Shown: positions 49,239 to 58,622, numbered from the stretch's first letter. The stretch: 64,000 bases of DNA from Piscirickettsiaceae bacterium (GCA_013215775.1 JABSQO010000003.1:62001-126000); one strand, 5' to 3'. Notes: generated by a model not told the origin, from the letters alone. Made by a program: numbers and translations.

Positions 49239-49269
49239 TCACTTGGTCGTCATTTATCAACTTGGCCTA

Positions 49270-50799
49270 TCACTTAGCCATACTGGTGTCATTTCCCCCG
49301 TCGGGTTTTTGACTTTTCTCTAGCGCCCCGTCTAATGACGAGCTGCCGGAAATTGGTTCGGGAGCAGCCGGTGGCCACGCCTTCAAATCTGAAATCATTG
49401 TTGCTTTAATACTCTTCTCAATCTGTGGGAACAGTTTGTCGATTAATAGCTTCATCTGCTCTTGTCTTACGCTGTCAGGCGCCGCAACGAGAGATAGTCG
49501 CTCTGCTATGTCAAACTCGTCATACAGACCACGTACGTCAAAATCGTCTGGATACTTAACAATCTCCTCATTGGAGTCGTCTTCGCCATTCCATAGGTTG
49601 ACCAGGTGAATCATTTTCTCTTCCGCTCGATCTAGCGCATCCGCCTTTGAAGCAAGCAAAGCATTGACACGCTCGAAGTCATACGCTTTCGCAACGCCAG
49701 AGCTATTGTCGATACCAGCAGAGTTGTCAGACTTGGTTCGCTCTCCAGCCATACCAACAGAGTGATAAATCTCGTTGATAATCTTCTGGATAACTGTAAC
49801 TATTATTTCCGCTTGTTTTGGATCTGGTGACAGGTAAAATGGTGCATTACCGCTCTCGCCGTCGTACGTGAACATTCTCTTCGTTCCCATTTCCACTAAC
49901 TTGTCAAAGCCATCGTCGCCAGGCAAAAGCCCCTGAGCTGGCATTGCCAATTGCGAGAATGTTTGATCTTGGATAATTGCATCGAGGTTAGACAGGTAGT
50001 TTGCAACCGCTCTGTCCAAGTAAGCTATGTCGCCAATCAACGATGGGGACTTGTAAAGATCATCAGTCTCAACGTGATCCACCTTAATGACGGGAACTTC
50101 GCCCAGCCCGTGTTCGCCGTCATCCTTTAGGCTGACAACTGTTTTTCGACCCTCTTTAACTTCCTCAAGGAGATACCACTCATTTCTAGTCCATAGGCGA
50201 TATTGGTTGGATACGTTGCCTGACGACTCCATAGGGTCTTCGTCATCGCGAGCAATCTCGCGCAACAAGATCCAATTCAACTTACCAAAGTCGTCATAGC
50301 TCATGTCCAAAACATCTTGGGGAGACGCGACGTAGGAAAACGTGCGAATACCTAACTCTTTATGCTCAGCGACGGTCTCCGCTTTCGTTCCTGCGCCCGT
50401 GTTGTCGACTACGATCCATATTCGCCCGAATGTGGATGACTTGATAGACACCTGCCGCATGTACTGTTCGATATTGAGGTCGTTACGAGTGGACGCTTTC
50501 CAGAATTTCTTAACCGAATCTGAAGCGTCCTTTTCATTACGCTCTATGTTTGCTTTAAATATGTACTTGTTGACCAAATCAACAATCTCACGAGAATGAT
50601 TGAATCTGTAGGCACGTTCGACGCGCTTTTTAAACTCTTCTGGGCCTTCTTTCACATACTCAAAAATGTGATCGGCAAACCAATCTCGCCCACCTTGATA
50701 GCACGCCTCTAAAAATTGCCAGTGCGCCAGAGTCGCCTGATAGTCAGGATGACGTCTAGCAATAAGTTTTTTTAGCTTCTTTGGGTCTTCAAAATCCAT
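49270..50799 (-). CDS. Portal protein
   Basis: 509 aa between terminase and scaffold genes; portal-like composition. Confidence 0.85.
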   Translation of the reverse strand: MDFEDPKKLKKLIARRHPDYQATLAHWQFLEACYQGGRDWFADHIFEYVKEGPEEFKKRVERAYRFNHSREIVDLVNKYIFKANIERNEKDASDSVKKFWKASTRNDLNIEQYMRQVSIKSSTFGRIWIVVDNTGAGTKAETVAEHKELGIRTFSYVASPQDVLDMSYDDFGKLNWILLREIARDDEDPMESSGNVSNQYRLWTRNEWYLLEEVKEGRKTVVSLKDDGEHGLGEVPVIKVDHVETDDLYKSPSLIGDIAYLDRAVANYLSNLDAIIQDQTFSQLAMPAQGLLPGDDGFDKLVEMGTKRMFTYDGESGNAPFYLSPDPKQAEIIVTVIQKIINEIYHSVGMAGERTKSDNSAGIDNSSGVAKAYDFERVNALLASKADALDRAEEKMIHLVNLWNGEDDSNEEIVKYPDDFDVRGLYDEFDIAERLSLVAAPDSVRQEQMKLLIDKLFPQIEKSIKATMISDLKAWPPAAPEPISGSSSLDGALEKSQKPDGGNDTSMAK

Positions 50800-50827
50800 A
50801 AATTTACCTTAGCCTAATGTTAGGAGT

Positions 50828-50845
50828 TTAGTCACTCGTGACTTA
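50828..50845 (-). promoter_or_regulatory. Operator-like site 13
   Basis: TTAGTCACTCGTGACTTA. Confidence 0.75.
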
Positions 50846-50856
50846 CTTTGTCAAGC

Positions 50857-52149
50857 CTACAAACTCACACCGATGATTTGAACTTTGCGAACTGGATACT
50901 CTAATTCAATCGGGTAACCAATCGCATCGGTGCTGTGTTCTATGTTCATTGTTTTGTCCACATCTCGCGTGCCAGGCTTGTATATGGTCTGCTCAAGCGA
51001 ATCAATGAGAAATTTACACCCTCTATCGACCTTGAATTTAATATCACCGTTGCCGCTCTTTAACATGCGATTTACAGCATTAACTCGGTCTGCAATTTTC
51101 GGATGTTTTCTTCTGTGCTTAATTCGCTTAAAGCCCTTTTCGCGGAAAATATCGAGGTCAGTTTCGCCCCTGGCGTGCTGTGTCCAACCACCTGCGGGAT
51201 CGGGGTAGACCGTCACCTGCTTCAGTTTTCTCCAGAACCTTCTCTCCAGCTCGTTACACACCTCTTCCGTGTTTGAGCCGAATAGGACCAGCTCTCCGAC
51301 AGCCCACAGCTCGCCATTGAGTTGTGGCTGCAATATGACCGTACTCATTGGATCGATGTTGAAATCCTGTCCAATCCATATTGGAAGCGTTGGGTTAAAG
51401 TCGTACCGACCGACATGAAGGTTTCTATCGAAGGCGTGATACACCCGACCGCTCATTGTCTCGAAACTTGCCTCGAACTCCTGTTTGAATGATTTCTCAT
51501 CCATATCAGCCCGGGCAGCCTCAATCTCCGCCGCCGGGATAAATGGAGACATGATTGTTGGGAACTGCCAGCTCGCCCACATACCCGCTTTGCGTAATTC
51601 GTCTTTCTGACCCAGCGTCCACACTTCATAAAGGTGGTTGTATGATTTTGGTGTGCCGATGAACAGCGCGTGTCCGCCTGTCGATGCGAGTGTTGGTCGA
51701 AGAACCAAACTCCACACCTCTGCCCTCATATCCTGAAACTCATCAAGAACAACATAGTGAAGTCCGACACCACGAAGACTGTCCGGCTTGTCAGCGCCCT
51801 TCAGCTCAACAATCGTCCCGTTTACCAACCAAATAGTCATGCTGGTCTCGTTCAGCTTTTTAACCCACTTTCGAGGGAATGAATCGAGTAGTTCTTGCCA
51901 CATGATTTGTTTGGCCATTCGATATGTTGGCGCCACGTACCATATCAATCTCTTTTGAATTTTGGCCGCATTTACAATTGCCGTTTTAGCAAGCTGAGTT
52001 TTGCCCCACCGACGGCCTGCGACAACCACCTTAAACCTAGACCTGTAGTTAAAAACCTCTGCTTGACCAGGGTGCAAGGCCAGGCGAATGCTTTGAGATA
52101 AAGTATTAACCTTCATCTGCAACAATCCCTTCTTCCGCTTCCTCGTCAA
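50857..52149 (-). CDS. Terminase large subunit
   Basis: VVAGRRWGKTQLAKTAIV Walker A, YVVLDEFQDM Walker B, nuclease-domain Asp motifs; start may be MKVNTLSQ (52116). Confidence 0.93.
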   Translation of the reverse strand: MTRKRKKGLLQMKVNTLSQSIRLALHPGQAEVFNYRSRFKVVVAGRRWGKTQLAKTAIVNAAKIQKRLIWYVAPTYRMAKQIMWQELLDSFPRKWVKKLNETSMTIWLVNGTIVELKGADKPDSLRGVGLHYVVLDEFQDMRAEVWSLVLRPTLASTGGHALFIGTPKSYNHLYEVWTLGQKDELRKAGMWASWQFPTIMSPFIPAAEIEAARADMDEKSFKQEFEASFETMSGRVYHAFDRNLHVGRYDFNPTLPIWIGQDFNIDPMSTVILQPQLNGELWAVGELVLFGSNTEEVCNELERRFWRKLKQVTVYPDPAGGWTQHARGETDLDIFREKGFKRIKHRRKHPKIADRVNAVNRMLKSGNGDIKFKVDRGCKFLIDSLEQTIYKPGTRDVDKTMNIEHSTDAIGYPIELEYPVRKVQIIGVSL

Positions 52150-52792
52150 ACCCTTCTTCTACGATGTCTTGCGAGCCGTCCTCCAAGATGCCGCCAAGCC
52201 CATCTCCAACGCCCATAGTTTGAGCAGACGCTTTATTCCTAATGTCATCCATTTCTTTCTCTGTCAGCAGTACAATTGGCAATTCAGGTAGGTCGTCCAG
52301 ATCAACAAACCCCTCCTGGTCAATGCCTAGCGCCTTCCATGCTTGATCCATAGTTCTGCCAGCAATTTGAGCCATTAGGTTCAGCACTTTCATATCCGGT
52401 TCTGCGGCGGCCACACCACCCGTATCTTTGATAGCTTTTTGAGCCATCATCATCATCATCTTGCTAATGTTCTCTTGGGTCTTAAACGCTCGCTCTTTGC
52501 TTTCGTGAACTCGCATCGGAAGAATTTTTGCGTTCTTAGCGACCTCATCTTTGATCGACTCTTCAGCCCCAGAAACTATTGACTCTGACTTAGCGCCCTT
52601 GAGGATTCCGTCTGCTTTGAATTTTCTTGAAAGGTGCTCGCGAGATGAGCCAATTTTTTCCGCTATTTGAGACAACGTGAATTCGCCAGACTCCCACAAT
52701 GCTTTAGCTTCCGCCCACTGCGCGGGGGTGATTCGCTTAGCTGGTCTCTTCTTTGGCTTTTTGCTTTCTTCTTCTTTCTCAGCCACGATCAT
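52106..52792 (-). CDS. Terminase small subunit-like
   Basis: HTH-like ITPAQWAEAKALWESGEFTLSQIAEKIGSSREHLSRKF upstream of large subunit. Confidence 0.75.
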   Translation of the reverse strand: MIVAEKEEESKKPKKRPAKRITPAQWAEAKALWESGEFTLSQIAEKIGSSREHLSRKFKADGILKGAKSESIVSGAEESIKDEVAKNAKILPMRVHESKERAFKTQENISKMMMMMAQKAIKDTGGVAAAEPDMKVLNLMAQIAGRTMDQAWKALGIDQEGFVDLDDLPELPIVLLTEKEMDDIRNKASAQTMGVGDGLGGILEDGSQDIVEEGFDEEAEEGIVADEG

Positions 52793-52797
52793 TCTCC

Positions 52798-52830
52798 AAA
52801 AAAATACGAGCGGTGGGGAAACCGCTCATT
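52798..52830 (-). terminator. Leader hairpin with U-tract upstream of terminase
   Basis: Minus strand GAGCGGT-TTCCCC-ACCGCTC then GTATTTTTTT. Confidence 0.65.
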
Positions 52831-52903
52831 TGGAGGAGATCTGTCTGCCGTAGCAGAGTCTTTCTCGAATTGTTCATATTATATGTCCTTCTCTTGCCAT
52901 ATT

Positions 52904-52921
52904 CAAGTCACCCGTGACTTA
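52904..52921 (-). promoter_or_regulatory. Operator-like site 14
   Basis: CAAGTCACCCGTGACTTA. Confidence 0.75.
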
Positions 52922-52948
52922 TTTAGTTAATTAATTTTCAGCCGCTAT

Positions 52949-53048
52949 GTGCGGGCTGTTTATGATTTTCCGCAAGTGTTTATATTATTAATAATTAAAA
53001 TAAAATAAAAAAATATAGTAATAGTGATAGAGCACAAACAACCCGCAC
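52949..53048. repeat. 13-bp inverted repeat (one mismatch) flanking a very AT-rich segment
   Basis: GTGCGGGCTGTTT (52949-52961) and AAACAACCCGCAC (53036-53048) around ...TTATATTATTAATAATTAAAATAAAATAAAAAAATATAG... Confidence 0.8.
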
Positions 53049-53060
53049 AGAGAGGATCTG

Positions 53061-53312
53061 CTACGGCTTCATAAGCGCCATGCCGCTTACAGTAGGTGCG
53101 ATTACCTGTCTACTGCGGCCGCGTCGCACTTCAGTGCCCTTCTTTTCAATCAAACCCTTCTTAATCAGCGACCGCGTGGAGAAGTGCAGCGATTGCTTGG
53201 TGGTCTCGTACGGTAGCGCCATCACTAGCTGATCCGTGTCTAAAAACGAACCATCTGGATTCGCTCGGACAATTGCGCTCATCAACTGGCCCTGTTTTGT
53301 TGTTAATGCCAT
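53061..53312 (-). CDS. Small winged-helix-like regulator
   Basis: 83 aa, STRSLIKKGLIEKKGTEVRRGRSRQVIAPT helix-wing pattern. Confidence 0.5.
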   Translation of the reverse strand: MALTTKQGQLMSAIVRANPDGSFLDTDQLVMALPYETTKQSLHFSTRSLIKKGLIEKKGTEVRRGRSRQVIAPTVSGMALMKP

Positions 53313-54178
53313 TCTGTGTTCCTCAACTTCTCTTCTGCCGGTTGCTCATCAAAAGCCAAGAGTGGAATACTCTCCGGTAATTTCGTATCTACATCTGGGT
53401 TTTGATATACGCCGTACATCGGACTTCCAAACACTAACTGCTGTATGTTTTTGATTAGAGTGGGTATCTCCATCAAGTCTACTTTTGACGTACCGGTGTT
53501 TAGATTGCTTCCGGTCTTTTCAAGCGCCGAATGTCGGTAGTAAAACTCTCTAATTTCTTGAATAACTCTCGCCTTGTGCCCAGGAGACATCGCCTCCAAT
53601 TCCTTTAGCACTCCGTCGTGGTCTGCGGGATGACAGTCAAAAAGCCTCTTCATAAACTTCAGCCCCTTCTCGTATGCGGCCGCCTGCTTTGGCTTGACGA
53701 ATTTGAAACCAGCTCGAATTGCAAATGGATTAAACTTGCTCATTGAAGATTGGATCTCCATGAACTGCTTGCCCTCCATTCTGGCAATTAGATTTAACAT
53801 TCGGTACGAAACCCCACCGGCTCTGAATAATGTGTCTACCACTATTCTCGAACACAGAACGAATTTCTTATTAACAAACTTGGCTCGATATGTGTTGGTT
53901 GACTTCGTGTCTCTTCCTGGCTTCAGCCTCGGAAACAGAACATGTCTTCCGGCCAAAAGTAATCGCGGCGATGATATGACGGCGACGGCAACTAGCTGAC
54001 TGCCCAACATACATCTCCAGACCCGCCCAACAACCCTTCCTTCTGATTTGTAGTGCAGCTCGTGAAGCTCATTCCAGTCGTCCTTAGTCCCTCGCTCTAC
54101 TCTCATGTGTTTTAGCAGAGAAAGTTCCCCATACGCGCTCTCAGAGCGTTCAATGAGTGCGTATTCGTTCTCAATCAT
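53303..54178 (-). CDS. GNAT-fold protein related to Mom/COG2401 acetyltransferase-like domains
   Basis: GTKDDWNELHELHYKSEGRVVGRVWRCMLGSQLVAVAVISSPRLLLAGR ... LCSRIVVDTLFRAGGVSYRMLNLIARMEGKQFMEIQSSMSKFNPFAIRAGF. Confidence 0.75.
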   Translation of the reverse strand: MIENEYALIERSESAYGELSLLKHMRVERGTKDDWNELHELHYKSEGRVVGRVWRCMLGSQLVAVAVISSPRLLLAGRHVLFPRLKPGRDTKSTNTYRAKFVNKKFVLCSRIVVDTLFRAGGVSYRMLNLIARMEGKQFMEIQSSMSKFNPFAIRAGFKFVKPKQAAAYEKGLKFMKRLFDCHPADHDGVLKELEAMSPGHKARVIQEIREFYYRHSALEKTGSNLNTGTSKVDLMEIPTLIKNIQQLVFGSPMYGVYQNPDVDTKLPESIPLLAFDEQPAEEKLRNTEWH

Positions 54179-54515
54179 CTACAATTCTCAACTCATGCTT
54201 TGGCTCTACTATTTTCAGCTCAAATTTTGGCTTTCTTTTGAACATGTCCCACAGACTTACGTCAGCGAAATTATCGTGAACATAAATCGCGGCTATGATG
54301 CCAAGACTGCCTCCAACACCAGATACGCCAATAAATAAGAAACCATCGCCAGCAACAGCATACTTAACAAAGAAATACCCAGCCACCGTAATACCCCAGC
54401 TCGTGACAAAAGCCAAAAGGTAACGAGACTGATGTACGTTCTTTGAATTAAATCCAAGTAGAAATACATTAAAAAATGTAGATATGAACAAAATCCCATG
54501 ATCTACAAGCCCCAT
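54171..54515 (-). CDS. Small multi-TM membrane protein
   Basis: Several hydrophobic segments (YLLAFVTSWGITVAGYFFVKY, FLFIGVSGVGGSLGIIAAIYV). Confidence 0.65.
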   Translation of the reverse strand: MGLVDHGILFISTFFNVFLLGFNSKNVHQSRYLLAFVTSWGITVAGYFFVKYAVAGDGFLFIGVSGVGGSLGIIAAIYVHDNFADVSLWDMFKRKPKFELKIVEPKHELRIVDD

Positions 54516-54688
54516 TCGTCATCGTCCTCGTCGTAAAACTCTTGCGAGCCGTAAATCGCAACAAGAACCAAAACAACGATGCCGATAACAGCCACCGCAC
54601 CGACAATGGATAGCACTAACACTAGCCAGCTCAACATCTCTGCCTCAATCATGTTCCACCTCAATCTTGTCTCTAAAATACTTTTCAA
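54503..54688 (-). CDS. Small single-TM protein with acidic tail
   Basis: LVLVLSIVGAVAVIGIVVLVLVAIYG ... FYDEDDDEWGL. Confidence 0.65.
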   Translation of the reverse strand: MKSILETRLRWNMIEAEMLSWLVLVLSIVGAVAVIGIVVLVLVAIYGSQEFYDEDDDEWGL

Positions 54689-55277
54689 CGTAAAGGTTTG
54701 GACCCAACTCTTCTTTCAAGTCCATGTGCGTTGTCGCAACCATGACGGTCTTGCCCAGTTTTCTTGCCACCTTCTGCAAGTTGAAGGCAACAACTTTTGC
54801 CGTCACTCGATCTAGCGCTGCTGTAAACTCATCGGCTACCCAAACATCCGCCTCTGATTCAATAACTTTCGCCAGTCTGAACCGATACTTCTGCCCGTCG
54901 GACAACTCTGAAGGCTTGCGAACAAACAAGTAGGCATCGTTCAGCCCCGCCAGGCTAAGTAAGCGAAGTGCGTCTGACATATTCTTGCCAAGCTGGTCGA
55001 TAAGAGGTCTGTCGTCGTATTCAATACTGTCGATGTCGGCTACGGAATTGCCATCTTCAAGCATCAATTTCGCAAGGTCTCTCATAAGCAATGATTTCCC
55101 CGAGCCAGATTGACCGGTTATGTAACAAATGTCGCCATCATTGATTTCAATCTTGAAGTTGTCGTAAATAACAAACTCCTTGTCGGACAAACCCAGTCCA
55201 AACGCCTCCGACACCTCCAGAACTCTTGGCGTGCGCTCCACCGATGATTTGAACTTCTTACTTATTGTGTATTGCAT
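54645..55277 (-). CDS. ABC-type ATPase (COG2401-like)
   Basis: ITGQSGSGKSLLMRDLA Walker A, PSELSDGQKYRFRLAK signature, VWVADEFTAALDR Walker B. Confidence 0.88.
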   Translation of the reverse strand: MQYTISKKFKSSVERTPRVLEVSEAFGLGLSDKEFVIYDNFKIEINDGDICYITGQSGSGKSLLMRDLAKLMLEDGNSVADIDSIEYDDRPLIDQLGKNMSDALRLLSLAGLNDAYLFVRKPSELSDGQKYRFRLAKVIESEADVWVADEFTAALDRVTAKVVAFNLQKVARKLGKTVMVATTHMDLKEELGPNLYVEKYFRDKIEVEHD

Positions 55278-55955
55278 TTAATCCCCGACGAGATTGGTCA
55301 TGAACGAATTAAAAGCGACGTGACCCTTCTCTCCGGTCTCATCTTCTAATCTGCCCATGAACTTGCCGATCATTCTTGCCATGTCTACGGTGACTCGCTT
55401 GAAGCCAAACGCCTCGCCCAAAGGTACTTCGCCAGCTTCAATTTCTTTGGCTTTGGCTTCTGCTTTCTCGGTGTGTTCTTTGACTTCGGTATCGAGGTCG
55501 TCGATCACAGAACTTAAATCCATCTCAGCTAGGTCGGCGGTAAGAAAGTCAAGTTCGTTATCTTCGTAGCCCATGCCGGTCATATCAAAGTCCGCATCGA
55601 CAACTAGGCTTTCCAGCTCTTGTTGCTCCAGCTCATAGTCGAAATTCACTCCGACAGACTTGTTATCAACTAATCTGGCCGCTTTTATCTGATCGTCTGT
55701 CAAGTCATCTAACACAATCGTTGGAACGTACGTCATACCCAAGCTAATCGCTGCCAGACGACGCCCATGACCCGCCACGATGACATTGTTCTTATCTACC
55801 CAAATGGATGAGTTAAAACCGAAGCGACGAATACTCTCAACAATCACGGCCACGTCTTTGTCAGTGTGAATCTTTGCGTTGTTTTCGTAAGGCACCAGAT
55901 CTTCAACTTTGAATTGAATCACGGGTCTGCCCTTGATTAAACTATCCTCGCTCAT
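55278..55955 (-). CDS. ParB-like nuclease-domain protein
   Basis: VEDLVPYENNAKIHTDKDVAVIVESIRRFGFNSSIWVDKNNVIVAGHGRRLAAISLG. Confidence 0.88.
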   Translation of the reverse strand: MSEDSLIKGRPVIQFKVEDLVPYENNAKIHTDKDVAVIVESIRRFGFNSSIWVDKNNVIVAGHGRRLAAISLGMTYVPTIVLDDLTDDQIKAARLVDNKSVGVNFDYELEQQELESLVVDADFDMTGMGYEDNELDFLTADLAEMDLSSVIDDLDTEVKEHTEKAEAKAKEIEAGEVPLGEAFGFKRVTVDMARMIGKFMGRLEDETGEKGHVAFNSFMTNLVGD

Positions 55956-56088
55956 GTTCCATCGCCCCGTCGTTGAAATCTAGGTCGTCAGACTCTTCAA
56001 ACATTTCTCCAGAGTCGCAATCGCCGCAATCCTCGCTGGTGCGTCTTGACTTGCACAGGGCGCAGTCATCTCCAAACTTAAAACCCAT
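55942..56088 (-). CDS. 48-aa CxxC...CxxC peptide (not in ORF track)
   Basis: MGFKFGDDCALCKSRRTSEDCGDCDSGEMFEESDDLDFNDGAMEHERG, overlapping start of the next gene. Confidence 0.6.
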   Translation of the reverse strand: MGFKFGDDCALCKSRRTSEDCGDCDSGEMFEESDDLDFNDGAMEHERG

Positions 56089-56093
56089 TGGTA

Positions 56094-56774
56094 TTAGCCT
56101 CCATTTTCACTCTCCATCATTTCTCGATATTTAGTTGCGACCCACACGAGAGCGTCTCCGGCATTTGTCAGAGAGTCCGCTTGGTCTAGTTTTTGTGTCT
56201 TCATTACAAAGCTCATTAGCTCGGTAACATCATCTGCGTCTTCCATTGCTACCTTGAAACGCATTATTTGGTGTGTCTGTGTTGGCGCAGCCGCTAAGTC
56301 CCCTAGTGCGGGTAGTTCGTCATCTTCACCCAAATCTAAGTCGTCCAAATCTATACTCTTAGCTGAAAAGATAGATTCAAACTCCGCGTCGGAGAAAGGA
56401 GTAAAAGTGGATAGAACTTCAGCACCGCCTAAATCTTCCAACAACTCGGCTAACTTCAGCGTGTCGTCAGAACCATATCGACCGTTGTCGATCAGGCTGA
56501 TTTCTTTTGCTCTCGTGTCGTCTATGACACCGAGATTAAGTACGGGAATTGATTCTGAAAGTTTATTGACGGCTATCTCTGCTCGATGCTCACCTCCAAG
56601 AATTTGGAGTGTGCCATCAGGCAATGTTCTTACGATTACTGGCTTGAACATACCCAGTCTGTCGATTGATCCTTCTAGCTTTTGTTCGTTCTCTGGACTC
56701 ACTATATTGGTGTTCCAAGGATTCGGTTTCAATAGCGTCGGATCTAGTTGTTCTAATTTCATATTTTTCTTCAA
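56094..56774 (-). CDS. ParB-like nuclease-domain protein
   Basis: LKPNPWNTNIVSPENEQKLEGSIDRLGMFKPVIVRTLPDGTLQILGGEHRAEIA. Confidence 0.85.
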   Translation of the reverse strand: MKKNMKLEQLDPTLLKPNPWNTNIVSPENEQKLEGSIDRLGMFKPVIVRTLPDGTLQILGGEHRAEIAVNKLSESIPVLNLGVIDDTRAKEISLIDNGRYGSDDTLKLAELLEDLGGAEVLSTFTPFSDAEFESIFSAKSIDLDDLDLGEDDELPALGDLAAAPTQTHQIMRFKVAMEDADDVTELMSFVMKTQKLDQADSLTNAGDALVWVATKYREMMESENGG

Positions 56775-56800
56775 ACCTTATACAAGACGTGCCATAATAG

Positions 56801-56818
56801 TAAATCATTGGTGACTTA
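56801..56818. promoter_or_regulatory. Operator-like site 15, in the divergent promoter region
   Basis: TAAATCATTGGTGACTTA between ParB (minus) and helicase (plus). Confidence 0.7.
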
Positions 56819-56837
56819 CTTTCAAGAGGATTAAACA

Positions 56838-58544
56838 ATGTCTGTAATTCAAATCGCACACAACGCGGTCAAAGCTAAGTTAATTGACGTACCAAGAGAG
56901 GTGAAGTTGAAAGTGTCTGAGCTCCTTTCTTATCGAGTGGAAGGTGCCGAACACGTGGCCACGACTAAATCTGTCGGGTGGAATGGGCGGTCTTCGTTTT
57001 TTCACTTTAAGCAAGGGACATTTCCCGCTGGATTTGTTCATCGGATACATGATGGCCTGACGAGAGCTGGCTACACTGTGAAGATCGTTAGAAAGGCTCT
57101 ACCATTGCCTTTGGGCGACAAAAACCCGAAGGTGGATGACTTCCCAGAAGATCCCAGATACGATTATCAGGCGCTTACCGTCAAGAGATTGCTAAAGCAT
57201 GGTCAGATAATCGCGCAGGTGGCGACAGGTGGCGGGAAGTCCAGAATTGCCAAGCTGGTTTACGCCACGATTAAGCGAGAAACTTTGTTTCTAACAACCC
57301 GCTCCGTCTTAATGCACCAAATGAAAGATGCGTTTGAAAAAGACATGAAAATAAAAGTTGGCGTTATTGGCGAAGGTGAGTGGAACGCGACAAAGGGAAT
57401 GAATGTTGCGATGGTTCAGACGATTGCCCCCTACGTTGACAAGAAGACGGTCGAAGGCGAGATTGAGCGATTTTTGATTGCCCAGTTCAACGCCGAAAAG
57501 AAAGCCATCGATGCCTTAAAGCTCAAGCTGAAAAAAGATAAGGCGACGCTTCGTGAAATAAACACCGAGATTGCTAGGTTGAGACGAGCTTTGATCGCCA
57601 AGAGACCGTCTGACTCCAGACTAGCCACTGCCACCAAAGCGAAGGTTGCAAAGCACAATGCAAAACACTTGCAGGTTCTAAAGTTCTTGGAGCGATTTGA
57701 GGTTGTTATTCTTGAGGAGGCACATGAAGCCGGTGGCAATGGGTTCTTTGAGATTCTAAAGCGCTGTGTCAATGCTCATTACCGACTATCGCTTACAGCA
57801 ACGCCGTTTATGAGAGACGACGAAGAAGCGAACATGCGGTTGATGGCCACCTCTGGTCCAATCGGCATTAAGATTTCAGAAGACATGTTGATCAAGCGCG
57901 GAATTCTAGCGAAACCAATCTTTAAAATTGTCGATATGGGAGATCCAATTAAGAAACTTCACCCGAATTACAACAAAGTTCGTCGGACAACCCCCTGGCA
58001 GCGTGCCTACAAGCTCGGTATTGCCGAAAATGAGGTTAGAAACGAGATTATTGTTGAAGAGTGTGCACGATCTAAGCGCAATGGTCTGACCGCAATGGTG
58101 CTTGTTCACCACACGGCTCACGGTCATATTCTGAAAAAGATGATGTTGGCTGAAGGTATCAAGGCCGACTTTATCTATGGCAAGCACGAGCAGTCACAGC
58201 GTAAAAGAGCCCTGGCTCGGCTATCAAGTGGCGAGATTGACGTATTGATTGGCTCTACCATTCTCGATGTGGGCGTTGACGTCCCTGCCGTTGGTCTGGT
58301 GATACTTGCGGGCGGCGGTAAAGCGGAAGTCGCCCTGCGTCAAAGAATTGGACGTGGTTTGCGCTGTAAGAAAAGTGGGCCAAACATTTGTTTAGTTGTT
58401 GACTTTTCTGACCTTCGCAACTCTCACCTAAAGGGTCACGCAATGCAACGTAGAGCGATTATCGAGGATACGCCTGGCTTCGCCGAAAACATTCTTCCAA
58501 AGGGTGTCGATTTCGACTACGAAGAGCTAGGGTTAGCGGCATAG
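56838..58544 (+). CDS. SF2 DNA/RNA helicase
   Basis: VATGGGKSRIAKL, VVILEEAHEAG, LSLTATPF, GSTILDVGVDVPAVGLVI, RQRIGRGLR. Confidence 0.92.
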   Translation: MSVIQIAHNAVKAKLIDVPREVKLKVSELLSYRVEGAEHVATTKSVGWNGRSSFFHFKQGTFPAGFVHRIHDGLTRAGYTVKIVRKALPLPLGDKNPKVDDFPEDPRYDYQALTVKRLLKHGQIIAQVATGGGKSRIAKLVYATIKRETLFLTTRSVLMHQMKDAFEKDMKIKVGVIGEGEWNATKGMNVAMVQTIAPYVDKKTVEGEIERFLIAQFNAEKKAIDALKLKLKKDKATLREINTEIARLRRALIAKRPSDSRLATATKAKVAKHNAKHLQVLKFLERFEVVILEEAHEAGGNGFFEILKRCVNAHYRLSLTATPFMRDDEEANMRLMATSGPIGIKISEDMLIKRGILAKPIFKIVDMGDPIKKLHPNYNKVRRTTPWQRAYKLGIAENEVRNEIIVEECARSKRNGLTAMVLVHHTAHGHILKKMMLAEGIKADFIYGKHEQSQRKRALARLSSGEIDVLIGSTILDVGVDVPAVGLVILAGGGKAEVALRQRIGRGLRCKKSGPNICLVVDFSDLRNSHLKGHAMQRRAIIEDTPGFAENILPKGVDFDYEELGLAA

Positions 58545-58622
58545 CTAAGGTAGAATAGAATACTTTATTTTAGACGTGATATTATGTTTTCACGCTATCA
58601 AATACACTATACGGAGAGAGAG

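Noticed and set aside
48862-49323. Plus-strand ORF rich in Leu/Ser opposite the scaffold gene
   Set aside because: Antisense of the Asp/Asn codon repeats in the scaffold linker; compositional artefact.
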